Assembly: GCA_000934455.1 (NCBI GenBank)
Contig: JXUT01148805.1
Coordinates: 1 to 27,464, forward strand
Length of the DNA stretch: 27,464 nucleotides
Origin: Apostichopus parvimensis
Lineage: Eukaryota; Echinodermata; Holothuroidea; Aspidochirotida; Stichopodidae
Reading direction: 5' to 3'
Shown: positions 1 through 10,300 of the stretch, piece after piece
How positions within the stretch are numbered: position 1 is the stretch's first letter
Layout of the letters: each line of letters begins with the position of its first letter
The notes under the pieces: generated by a model
Seen by the model: only the letters and a program-made list of their open reading frames with translations
Told to the model about the DNA's origin: nothing
Databases searched by the model: none
Translations under genes and position numbers: made by a program

Positions 1-271
1 AAGGAAGCTTAATATGGTTTGATACGATTAGGTAAAACTGCATATTAACCAAATCTGGATTAATAATGAAAAGAAAAATTGATTATTCATCCAACTCAAC
101 AGGATCAGATAATTTGCCAGATTTATATCTGGTATTGAGATTCAATCATATTGTATTTCACTAACAAGATGATTCTGCCAGATATTCCAAATAATATAAA
201 TGATATGCCAGGTATCGTCAGCTTGACATGTTGTTTTGTTGAGAACTGAAATTCAAAGTTCACTCCACATA
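1..271 (-). other. 3' flank / probable 3' UTR of the Mis18-like gene
   Basis: AT-rich sequence just downstream of the Mis18-like stop codon on the minus strand. No canonical AATAAA is visible on that strand before the window ends, so the polyadenylation site is either non-canonical or outside the window. I see no other gene here. Confidence 0.4.
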
Positions 272-3200
272 TTATTTTCTTCTCTTCTTCTTAAATTTAC
301 CCTCAGGGCTTCTACTCCCACTTGACGTTTGTCTTTTCTGTGACTTCCTAGGCGTACTCTCTGTGGTACTGGTTCTGCTAGAATTTGAGAAACGTCTCGA
401 TATGCTATCGGAACGATTGAAACTCCTGCTCCTGTTTTGTTTTTCCAATGAAGTTTCTGCAACAGCGAGTCTCTGAGTTAAACTTCTAGTACTATTTGGA
501 CTGTTGAACTCCGGTGTAATTTCCTGTGCCAGTCCAGTTTCACTAAACATGGACGCCCCAGTAACCATGGACGCCCCAGTAACCATGGATGACCCTGTAA
601 CCATGGGCCCATCGATCTCTGGTATCTCCTCCTCGATATCGGGCAAACACAACGTCTTTTCAATTCTTCTCAGTCTCTCGTCAAAATGGCACATCACATA
701 CTTCATCTGCACGTAGGAGATATGGAAAGATATGGACAATAACTGCTTGGATTTAAGTCATAAATGTCATCTTTTGGTACAAAATGGTTTGAGATATCCT
801 GGTGATATGTTATCACACTTATGTGTGCTATGGAGAATGAATATGTATTCTATGTAGAATGAATATTTATTCTATGTAGAATGAATATGTATTCTATGTA
901 GAAATGAATATTTATATATGTAGAATGAATATGTATTCTTTGTAGAACGAATATGTATATCATATATATGTATGAAGATTACATCATTGTACAGTGATAT
1001 GTCAATTTACTTGGAAGATGTTTTCAACACAAACTGACAATCACGTGCAACTGCAAACATTTCCTTTCTTGGGACAAAAGGAATTTGATCTTGGTTGAAA
1101 ATTTTTGGCTCATTTCTGTACTGGACAGATTTGATAAGGAACTAACATTGTGGTTAATTAATTTTTCACAGTTCTGGCTAATTAATTTTGAAGGGAATTC
1201 ACATTAATCCGAATATCGAAGCTCTTTTCACCTTTTAAGAAGAGAAATTTCACCCTTGATCTCCTGTTCTGTTTCATCCTTGATATGTACACTTATTTTC
1301 TTGCTGATTATTCACAAGCCCGCAGCTCTTGATGTGAGTGTTACCAGATAAATCACATGCCTATTACATGCAATTAGTGCACAGCATTTTGCGAGACCCA
1401 TATTCTTACCTATCCCTAAGAAAGCTGTTGGATACATCACTAGAAGTCTAGCTTGCATTACAGGGTAATGAGGGCTTTTGCTCATACAGTGAGTGTTACT
1501 TTGTCCTTCCTATTGAAACAGTTTTCAAACACCATAGCAACAGGTATATACTTGTACTATACTCTCCCAATTGGAAAAGTAACAGTCCATTCTATTCAGA
1601 TATAGAAGGTGGCACACAAACCAACTAAAAGAGGCTTACACAAATTGACTTTGTCGTCTTGATTCCCTATCATGTTTTCAATTCTGTTGACTTGAACAAG
1701 CAATTTGTTTTCTTCTTTACAAAAGTAGCATATTTTAAAGACCACGTATGTATAAATGTGGTTATTGCTCAAGAATAGGGAAAGAAAATTTGTGATACCT
1801 TTCTGTGAAGATTGTTGTTGCACAGTATACAGGCCTGTAGCTAACTGCATTTGTTTTAAATTTCTATATATCTGATAAATTTTTTTTTTTGGGAGGTGGG
1901 TGGTGGGATGGGGTGGGTCGGTTGCATCAGTACGATAGTGCTACAAATGGGGGGCTCTGTAGCCAAGTGCCCCAGACTGGCTAAGGGCCACAGTTAAGAT
2001 TAGGGAAATAAACTGAAGAAAACCCACAGCAGTGTCGGTGAAAAAGACAGACAGCCTCACAATGCTTTGGTGGAAGTGATCAAAGGATGGGATCAACTTT
2101 ATTTGACTCTCTCAATTTCTTTATGCTTTTCTACACTCATCTCTATGTATTTCTCTACAAACGTTTACAATTATCTGTTTCCCGACATAAAATTACCCAC
2201 CTTGGTAATATCGCTTCGAACCGACTTCAAATCGTCGTCAGACTCTTCTTCATTTACTTTCTTCCTCTCGGGTTCTCTTGCATCATGAAAGGAAGTCTGA
2301 TTTACCTTACGAGAATTTATTTGTACAGGTACAGAGTAGCTTTATGAGAGAGAGAGAAAACAATACACATACATTATGAAAAAAAAGAAAGAAACAAGCA
2401 TGTTATTGCTTTATTAAAGCGCATGGAGAAATCAAAGTATACAACACTAATTTGATAGTATAAATTACTAATAGATGTGCTGGTTTTCCATTCAAGTGCC
2501 TCGTGGATTTTCTTATTACCGAGACTAAGAAGCATCTCAGTCAGGGGCTTATACCTTAATTCCTAGTTCTGCAAAAGGAAAGCATTTTCTAATTTATCAA
2601 ACACCACATAACAGAAGACTGTAGTGTACTTTGTGGTTTTTCTCCCTTAAAGTCACTTCCTTTCAAACTATGAGCCCATCTAACTCCCCCCCCCCACATC
2701 TCTCCACAGCCCTTATTAACCTCCCCCCCCCCACCAGATTGAACCCTCTTTGATCACCCATGTATGTTCCCCATGCCTCTGACTGATTCATTTATCCATC
2801 ATTTGAATACATGACAAATGATTGACCAATCCAGCATTAATTACTTGGGATAATTTCATTCCTTCCACACTTTCCCATCATCGCGCTTTTACAATCTCTG
2901 GTTAATGAACCCAATTGCTTACATCTCTTTACATGTTTTGCTTAACTCCTCACACTCGTTTTGTATAGAATTTTTCTTGCCCAGTGAAGAAATTAGTTTT
3001 TTTCTTGGAGAGAGTTCGTCTTGGAGAGAGCTAGTACCATCCCCCTCCCCTCCCTACCCCCATCCCTGTACCCTTGGGCCAGCCTAAACAGACCTGTTGC
3101 AAGCAGAAGAAATGCTTTAGATGCATACAGTGTTAGTATCTTTATGACTAAATTCAAGTTCTAGTATTTCTCCTGGACATATCATCCTTCAGATTTTAGT

Positions 3201-5819
3201 ATTTATATTCCGTTTAACATGTTTGCGACAGAATATTCATTAGTTACCGTACCCTACTGTGCTGATATCAATATTACAACCTTACTAAACATACCTGTAG
3301 GCCTTGTGTGGTTACATTAAAGGGAGTGAAGACTCGCGCACAAAGAAACGTCTGATGCCGGTAATCTGACCTAGTTTCTAATGAGGTGTAACGGAATTGT
3401 TAGACACCACCATCGATCCCAGAAAATACACACACAGCTTGCTACCGTCGGTAATTAGACACTTAGTGTACAGTCAATACATGCAGCTACGGTCAATACC
3501 CACAACACAGTGTACATAGCAGCGATGGACATCTCAGGTCTAGATAAAAGATAACACGTTTCATTACGGTATGCATTATGTAGAGACAAGAAAAAACGTC
3601 ACTTGCAAGCAAAGGAAAGTTAACTTTTTCAAAGGGCGGCACGCGGTTTGGGGCGAGTCTTCAATGCCTTTAAGATTATCATACTCACAACTTAAGCTTG
3701 TCTAGCTTCAGCGTTGCATGCCCTTTAAGGTCCAACAGATCTTTACACACTGACTTGTAGAATTTTCCAACGGCTGCATCACAACTGCAACAGCTCAAGA
3801 TGAAATAAGAACTGTCAGAGAAAGATATATGTAAAGATATCAGTATCAACAACACTGACTTTTAAGTTGAAAAGCAAACCACAGATGACCATTTTTGAGT
3901 TTCTTTATTGATTCACTTGGTACAAGGTTTTGAGCTGACTCAAATGGTCCACTGGACTACATTATGTTTTGGAAACAATTCTACTCAGGTGAAGGGGAGT
4001 CAATCCAATGGGTGCTTGTGATCATGTGTAATGTAGAGAGTTGAACCATGCACATATAATTGTTCACATAGTATCAGTCAATTTAAGCCCTTTAAACCAT
4101 TTTAATAATATTATAAAATATGACAAATTGAACTAGTTAGCTTTGTACATAAGGCCCAGCCCGACATTGATATTAAACAGTTTTCTGACATGATTCTCTG
4201 CTTCTCATCTAAGGCCACAGTTCACAATTTACATAATAAATCAAAAGTCAGTGCTATAATTTGGTGAACTTTGGTGACATAAATTACTTCATTTACAACA
4301 AATGGGATTATCACCCTTCTTGTCATAGAGGTCTAGTCATTATTGGTTTATATGGGTCTTCACTTTGCAGAGTATGTTACATGTATGCAGAAGTGACTGA
4401 CTAGGAATTAAAAAATATATTAGTGGTGTTCATGAATAATCATTCAAAATCAGTTTCAAAATTGTCTTACAATTTACTCGTAGAGCCAGTAGTGTCATAG
4501 AGGAGCCTAGGCTATACAATTTAGCAAACCCAATAATAAGGTATGATGCGCGTCTTACCATCCTTTCTCCATTCCGTGACCAATTTCTAGTACAGATCCA
4601 TCATACAATGTTTCTGGAAAATCTGGAAATGGACAAAAAAACAAAACAGAAAATTTTGCAAGTTACTCAACAGCCTAAAAGCAGCTTTTTCACTATGGCT
4701 GGCAATTTTACATACTTACTAAGTATCACTTAAAAGTTGGGCTTTTAAATTTCATCCCTGAAACATAGGACCACCAAAAACACTGCGATGCCCCCAAGAT
4801 TCCAATCTCCCTTTGAACATTGAGTAGTACTTGATCCTGAGGAAATTACAATATCCAGCAATGTTGTACAGTATATTTGCTTCTTTTTCTGCGGAGTCAC
4901 AGTGACGATAAATTGCAGAATCTCTTCAAAGTCTGGTCCAACGATACTAGCCCATGTTATGTATCAATCAGTACAGTCAGCACAGCATGCCTCTTTTTCT
5001 TGCCTGGAGTCTGGGTTGCAGTGCTACAGTAGGTATCATTTTCTTACTGAAGTCAAGAGTCGCAGTGGAGACGTTAATTTTCAGATTAACAGTTTTGCTA
5101 ATGACACATAGGCCTAATGCAGAACATTGAAATATGCAGAATAGGATACTGTTGCTGGAGTCAAAGTGGTGAATGTTTCTGACTGTATTTCTTTGGCTGG
5201 AAACCAAGTCTGATTGAGTGGATGATAATTTTTCTTTTTGTCTGGAGTCAGAGGCGCAGTAGAGAAGTTGTTACTATTTAGATGAATTTCTCCATAAATC
5301 TTTTTGAGAATATCAGAGCCTTTTTGAAAACAACATATATCGCCTATGCCTAATACAGAACATTGACATCATATCAAACATTGTCACATAACACTATTCT
5401 TGCTGGAGTCATACTAGTTCCAAAGAAGGCGTTCACTAAACAACTTGACTGTGACTCCACACCTACAGCCGAAAATGGGACCTTCTGAAAGGCCAGGTAT
5501 TCACATTTTACCTTAGCCTAGGCCTAATCAACAGGATTTCCTGTAAAACATATGGTTACCTTAAAGTTAAAGTTCAAAGGTTAAAATTAAACTTAGGCTG
5601 AACAATTGGGCAGCTTGAACTACAGTCAACTAAACACATTAATATGATGACCCACTTGGGTCAGAGCACAACTGGTTATTTTCTCAATTTACCTTGTAAT
5701 TTAACTATCCCCATGTTGTCATTTGCTCCGTCCGAATTGGAGGAGTCTGTGATGATAATGTTACACTCCTTGCACTGGAACAGTATCAACTTCTCGTCAT
5801 CATCGTCAGATGTTGCCAT
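272..5819 (-). CDS. OIP5: Mis18-family centromere protein, OIP5/MIS18B-like (six or seven exons)
   Basis: Mis18 proteins prime centromeres for CENP-A loading after mitosis. I assembled minus-strand exons 5693-5819 (ATG), 4559-4613, 3689-3793, 2197-2339, 1640-1714 and 272-706 (TAA). The first four joins keep GT-AG borders and phase. Seen: FQCKEC near residue 15 and a second CxxC (CCSC) near residue 62, followed by VGKFYKSV and LKGHATLKLDKLKFYSV, which matches by eye the Mis18/Yippee zinc fold and is nearest to OIP5. Residues about 130-165 are charged and heptad-like, fitting the family coiled coil. The last exon begins MKYVMCHFDERLRRIEKTL, carries three MVTG-type repeats and ends in a Ser/Arg/Lys-rich tail. 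The total is about 310-320 residues, longer than the roughly 230 known for the human paralogues. The join between the exon at 1640-1714 and the last exon is unresolved: it needs either a 23-nt microexon at 1011-1033 or a weak donor after 1650. It may be a single ancestral Mis18 rather than a true OIP5 orthologue. Confidence 0.77.
551..607 (-). repeat. 18-bp coding tandem repeat (MVTG[A/S]S)
   Basis: Three copies of an 18-bp unit (core cgccccagtaaccatgga on the plus strand) lie in the last exon of the Mis18-like gene. They encode MVTGSS, MVTGAS and MVTGAS in frame. Two copies are nearly identical and the third differs at a few positions, which points to recent expansion within a disordered tail. 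Confidence 0.85.
835..966. repeat. 22-bp minisatellite, six units
   Basis: Six head-to-tail units starting at 835, 857, 879, 901, 923 and 945 keep an exact 22-bp period; the consensus resembles gaatgaatatgtattctatgta. Units alternate at one position (atgt or attt). Each unit is partly self-complementary (gaat...attc). The array lies in the last intron of the Mis18-like gene, about 130 bp from the terminal exon. Confidence 0.9.
2340..3688. other. Mis18-like intron 3, no recognised feature
   Basis: Intron between the third and fourth exons of the Mis18-like gene. Its 3' end on the minus strand is a strong CT-repeat polypyrimidine tract (gagagagag on the plus strand at 2346-2356) just before the acceptor at 2340-2341. 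It contains two C-homopolymer runs near 2687 and 2723 and a C-rich tract near 3040-3065. I see no gene in it. Confidence 0.5.
4985..5440. repeat. Diverged ~240-bp tandem duplication in Mis18-like intron 1
   Basis: Three landmarks recur in the same order about 236-249 bp apart. They are ctttttct..tggagtc (4991 and 5233), cta(a)tgcagaacattga-type sequence (about 5110 and 5348) and ttgctggagtca (about 5150 and 5399). Shorter echoes of the ggagtc/gcagtg words occur near 4895 and 5048. The copies are old and substituted, and no coding content is evident. Confidence 0.6.
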
Positions 5820-6217
5820 TTTTGCCACTCTGATTAATTATCTTTTCTCCTAGGTTGAGTGGTATCGAAACAAAGATCAAAATCAATTCTTGAGGAAGAT
5901 AAAGATTCGTCCCATGCTCTGGTTCACATGTACAGTAGCCTACATGTATGATTTCGTTCAACAGACGGCCGTATTTTAACAGTGCAATGTAGACATAGAG
6001 CGATCGGTATTCATTTTAGATACATGCGCATTTCCCGCGCATTTGCAGATTTCGCGCAAGTAGCAATATAACCTCACTGAACAGAAAATACACACAGCAC
6101 AGAATATGCATTTTCTATTACCAGACTAGGCATGTAAGTTATATTCCCAGGGTAGCAAATAAGTTTGTTTTTTTTGCTGATTTTGCATTTTGGTGTTTTC
6201 TTGCATGGAAAACCGAG

Positions 6218-6295
6218 TAACTTAGGCCTACTCATCAATGCTGGCAAAGCCTAGCTAGCTAGGATTTGCCAGCATTGATGAGTCGTCCTAAGTTA
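6218..6295. repeat. 78-bp near-perfect loopless palindrome
   Basis: The arms are TAACTTAGG, a 3-nt mismatch block (cct/cgt), then 19 perfectly paired bases starting ACTCATCAATGC (6230-6248 with 6265-6283), one G/A mismatch, and a central 14-bp self-complementary core CCTAGCTAGCTAGG (6250-6263). The centre falls between 6256 and 6257, so there is no spacer beyond the core. It lies about 400 bp upstream of the Mis18-like start codon. Confidence 0.95.
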
Positions 6296-7280
6296 GTCTA
6301 GACTGGTGTAGCCTAGGCCTAGTACCACTTGGCTAGCCTATACCTTTAATCTGGTTTTAGGCTAGGCCTACCACAGTTCCAGGCCTAGCCTACGTAGTGT
6401 TGGAGATAACATTAAATATCACTTGCTTTAAGTTATAGTAAATGGACAGAGCAATACAGCCTAGACTCTATGCCGGTCTTTACTACATTTTTTGAATGCC
6501 ACATTGTTGACTCGGCACCATTAATAATGACTTTTGAACCAGTGAATGGCAGTAGGCAAATTAAGTTCCAGCTTAACAGAAACAGGCACTTGATTTAACT
6601 GCTTGGCTGGGCTAGGCCTAGACTAGACCCAGTTACTAACTTAGTAATGGCCAATGTTATATTTTTGATTAATTTAATACCTGATTGTTGTGAGCACATG
6701 GGAATTGAACAATATCACTGTTACCATTTACTAGCTATGTAACACACGATGTAAATTTTATAATGACCAATTCAATGATGTGAAAAGTATGTAGGACAGT
6801 GATAACTGCTATCAAATCATGCAATAAACAACTTTGTGCAGGCTTTAAAAATTAAAAAATTTAATTAAAAAAGGTATCAAATTGTACATCCTCGTTGTGA
6901 TACCCGAGAGGGGTTTTTAACGAGGAACTAACAGATACAGAATAGTGTGAGGATGAGGGGAGATTTAAAACTTATGTAAGATCTCTTGTAATCAGTGTAT
7001 TCCAACCAATAAGTCCCATTTACCTCAGTTGCTGGAGTGTACATTAAGGGTAGAGGCCAACTTGTAATTCTGGTGAGATTTAAAAGCTAGCAGTAATGTT
7101 GGGCTCTAGACTAAAGCCAATTGCATTGGGATGTGTCTTATTGTTGAGGTGCACTATATAGCATAGGCCTTTCCTTTTAGTGAAATGAGATTATTCCTAT
7201 TGCTCACTGGATTGTAAGTTCTTCACTTCTATCTTTATTGCAAATTCTTTATTTATCTTAATTCTGTCAAAAACAACAGA

Positions 7281-7324
7281 TTGTTAACTGTTCAGAAACA
7301 TGTCATATTTTTCTCTCCCATCAG
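7281..7324 (+). other. Splice acceptor region of the MTRES1 5' UTR intron
   Basis: The pyrimidine-rich tract at 7307-7324 ending in cccatcag immediately precedes the exon that carries the MTRES1 ATG. This implies an upstream untranslated exon, which I could not place. Confidence 0.6.
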
Positions 7325-7328
7325 GACA

Positions 7329-10300
7329 ATGTTAAAGATTTACCAACGTAGCTATACAACTATCCAACAGTACTATAACTACTCGAGATGTTTTCTGATA
7401 ACACAGCACATAGCTGAATCACAACAACAGAGTGTTCACATTGCTTCATCTGCTTCTTGTTTTCATCTTCGCAAGCAAACTCTCATTAAATCGAAACATG
7501 AGATATCCAAATTTTTGGTCCCTAATAGTCTATTTCAGCATGTAAACATTGAAGCATATTCTTCAAAAGGAAGAGGGAAAAACTCCAAAGTCTTTGGAGA
7601 AAATGATGAAGATGTGTATTCTGATGGTGAATCAGATGAAAGGTTGGAGGATGAGAGTTTGGGTGATGATGCGGTGGAAGATGAAGATGACTTAACAGAT
7701 GGTCCAAGGACCTGGAAGGATCTCGCACTTAATGTCTCATCTTTAAGAATCGATGCTATTCTTAGTAGTGGGCTTGGAATCTCCAGAAAGTGAGTCAAAG
7801 TATATTGCAGTATTTTGATGATGTAATGTGAAAATACATTGTATACGATGGCAATGGGGGAAGGGGTCGGGGGAGGACAGAGGAAGACTACTATTCTGTT
7901 ACATATCTGTAGTCGAGCAAGTAACCTTTGCTTGTCAAGATGGACATGTTATTGTGTGTGTAATGCAAATCTTATCTGTACAGCCTCATATTATCCCTCT
8001 TAGTACACAGGTGTATCCCCTTCAATTAGATTGGCTGTTAACAGTCTATGTATTAAAACATTGAGAATTTTCTACCAAACCATGCAGACTTTGCTGTAAT
8101 GATCTATTAAACATAATGTGCTATTACCCTCTGCACTTAACCGAATCCTTTAGTACTGTATCTAACTTTTCTCCTTTGAAAGGAAAATAGAAGATGCATT
8201 CTTGGAAGCCAGACTGATGCTGAATAACAAAGTCATATCCAAGAAAAGCAAAACAGTGAGTAGATGTCCAAAATAAGGAATAGCATTGAAGGGTTTTATT
8301 TTGCAAAAGTTGACCCTTCATGTTTCTTCACAATGCTGAAAATTATCCCTTCTGTTTTCTTCTTTTTGTTTCAAATGTTTTAGGAATGTAACTTTCTAGC
8401 TAAGGTTCTGGTCACTTTGGATATGGAATATGTTAAAGTTAACTTTTAACTAAGGTACACTTTCTGATCAAATATGAGGAGCATCTGAAATTATAACTAC
8501 TGATTAGTACTCAGAAAGTGCTGGCTTTAAAAAGGATTTCAAGTCTGTCAATGTAATTTACTTCTCTAAAACAACTGGTTGTGTTTTTAACAGTGCATTA
8601 ATATATCCTACCATACAAATACTTAACTTTGGCCTACCATAGTCAATGCACCTAATTATATGTTAAAGTCTGGGCAAGGTTGGTATGGTTGGTAAGAATG
8701 GTCTGTAGGGCGCTTTCGACACTATCTAAGCGGAGCGCCACCACAGGTTGGCGCGGAGCGTACAGAAATTTTTTGAGTAAAGATACTCCCTAGATCGCCG
8801 AAAATGACCCTTTCCGGGCCTTGCTAATTTGCAGATAAACGAAGAATAAATAGGTGTCATCGCCATTTTGTCAGAAAATTACACCAACAAAATGTGACAA
8901 ATGTCAATAGGTATTTGAGAGTGCAATAAAAAAGTCAATAATTGCGAATAATTAAAAAGTGGTAAAAAGCTGAAAAGGGCGCCAGCAGCCCATTTGAGTC
9001 CGTCAGGGGGGGCATCCGCCCCTCTGACGCTGACGCTGACGTATGGACGCTCCGCCACTGCCACCAGTCCATGACACCATCATGGATGAGAAAAATACTC
9101 CATAGCAAAGGAGTGGGATTGGTGAAATAAGGGCATGCTATACACTAATGTATTTGATCTGGTGTAAAGGGAATGTTGCAGAATAGTGTAATGTAGTATG
9201 TAGTTATATCCCCATCATATTACTTTAAACATGTGCTTCTATGCCTCTTTGTCTTAAGAGTGACTACTGACTTCCTGTTCCCGAGTTTATTGACCCCTCA
9301 CCCACATCATAGTCGTACAAGCCCCCTTTGTCTTAATTCCATGAAATATTCATGCTTAACCACAGATGACAACCTGTTGCATCTCATGTGTATACAAATG
9401 TGGTTAGTCATAGCCCTCTCCTATGTGCCTTAGTAATTATAAGTAAAAGACTCTGTGACCAAGAGGTTATGTCACAGAGAGGTTATTGCCCATTCACAGG
9501 AAGTTGTAATGACTTAAATACTGTAGTTTTTTAGTATGAAAAAGACTAGCATTCCAGACTTCAGAGAGTGTACTTCAGATACACTCCAGCAACAATATCA
9601 CCACACAGAATAAATAAAGCTTATATTCTACAATTATATCTAGGTCTGGAGTTTCTCTTTATCTGCTGTTCATTATACTTATTTAATAACGGAGCCCTGA
9701 ACTAATTGAGCCGGAGCACCCCAACGTAACGTGGCGCACCAACCTGGTCGTTGAGATGTTCTTTTTCGCAAAAACAAACTATGGCCGAATCATGAATACC
9801 TAGCCGTTAAACAATTTGCCGTCTCTGCTGGATTTCTTTCCACCCTTTTCTGTGACTCTGGAAGGAACACCAGTAGTTGCTGTACCGCTACTTGAATACT
9901 CTTTTGTTTGTCACAGTCGTCATTTCATTGTGACACAGCTCATACTCGAATATTTATACCTTGTGCCTGACATCACTCCTATTTGTACCTTCTTGACCGC
10001 CAACGATGTGATGGAATCGAACCAGCTCAACAGCCTATGTGAACTTGCAGTCTTATTTTTGGTTCAGGATGATCTCATGCCACTTGTATTGGAAACGGAT
10101 GTCTTCTTTCCGACCATCAACAAGTACTCAAGGCATCCCCACCTCTCAACACCGTAGATGTCGCACCAACCATTGAAAACAACATGCCATCCTATAATTT
10201 AAGTCAGAACTTTCCAAGGATCTAAAAAATTGTTTCGGACACTTCATTATTATGTTTTATTTTAAAAGGAAAGCTCTTTTCTCTTTCGTTTTGGAAATTC

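Larger units (their letters stand above)
5820..7324. promoter_or_regulatory. Divergent spacer between the Mis18-like gene and MTRES1
   Basis: The two genes point away from each other, so the roughly 1.5 kb between their start codons must contain both promoters and both 5' UTRs. I see no clear TATA box or CpG island. The segment has a cluster of TAGGCCTA-type words (6225, 6309, 6360, 6385, 6608), the 78-bp palindrome at 6218-6295 and AT-rich stretches near 6850. A non-coding first exon of MTRES1 should lie here, because a splice acceptor immediately precedes its ATG. Confidence 0.5.

Noticed and set aside
835..966. Regular 22-bp repeats as a CRISPR array
   Set aside because: The units are contiguous with no unique spacers, and the window is intron-bearing eukaryotic DNA.
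1596..2339. C-terminal coiled-coil exons of a TRP-type channel
   Set aside because: The upstream exons on the same strand, in phase, encode the Mis18 zinc domain, which explains the coiled coil better.
7281..7328. MTRES1 start at 7281 (TTG) or an upstream extension of the frame
   Set aside because: This stretch contains the polypyrimidine tract and AG of a splice acceptor; the first ATG of the exon is at 7329.
7522..7798. Two minus-strand ORFs rich in His/Ser/Pro
   Set aside because: They are antisense shadows of the acidic MTRES1 segment.
9816..10157. 113-codon plus-strand ORF in the retroelement leader
   Set aside because: It lies between the PBS and gag, in the untranslated leader, and has no known motif.
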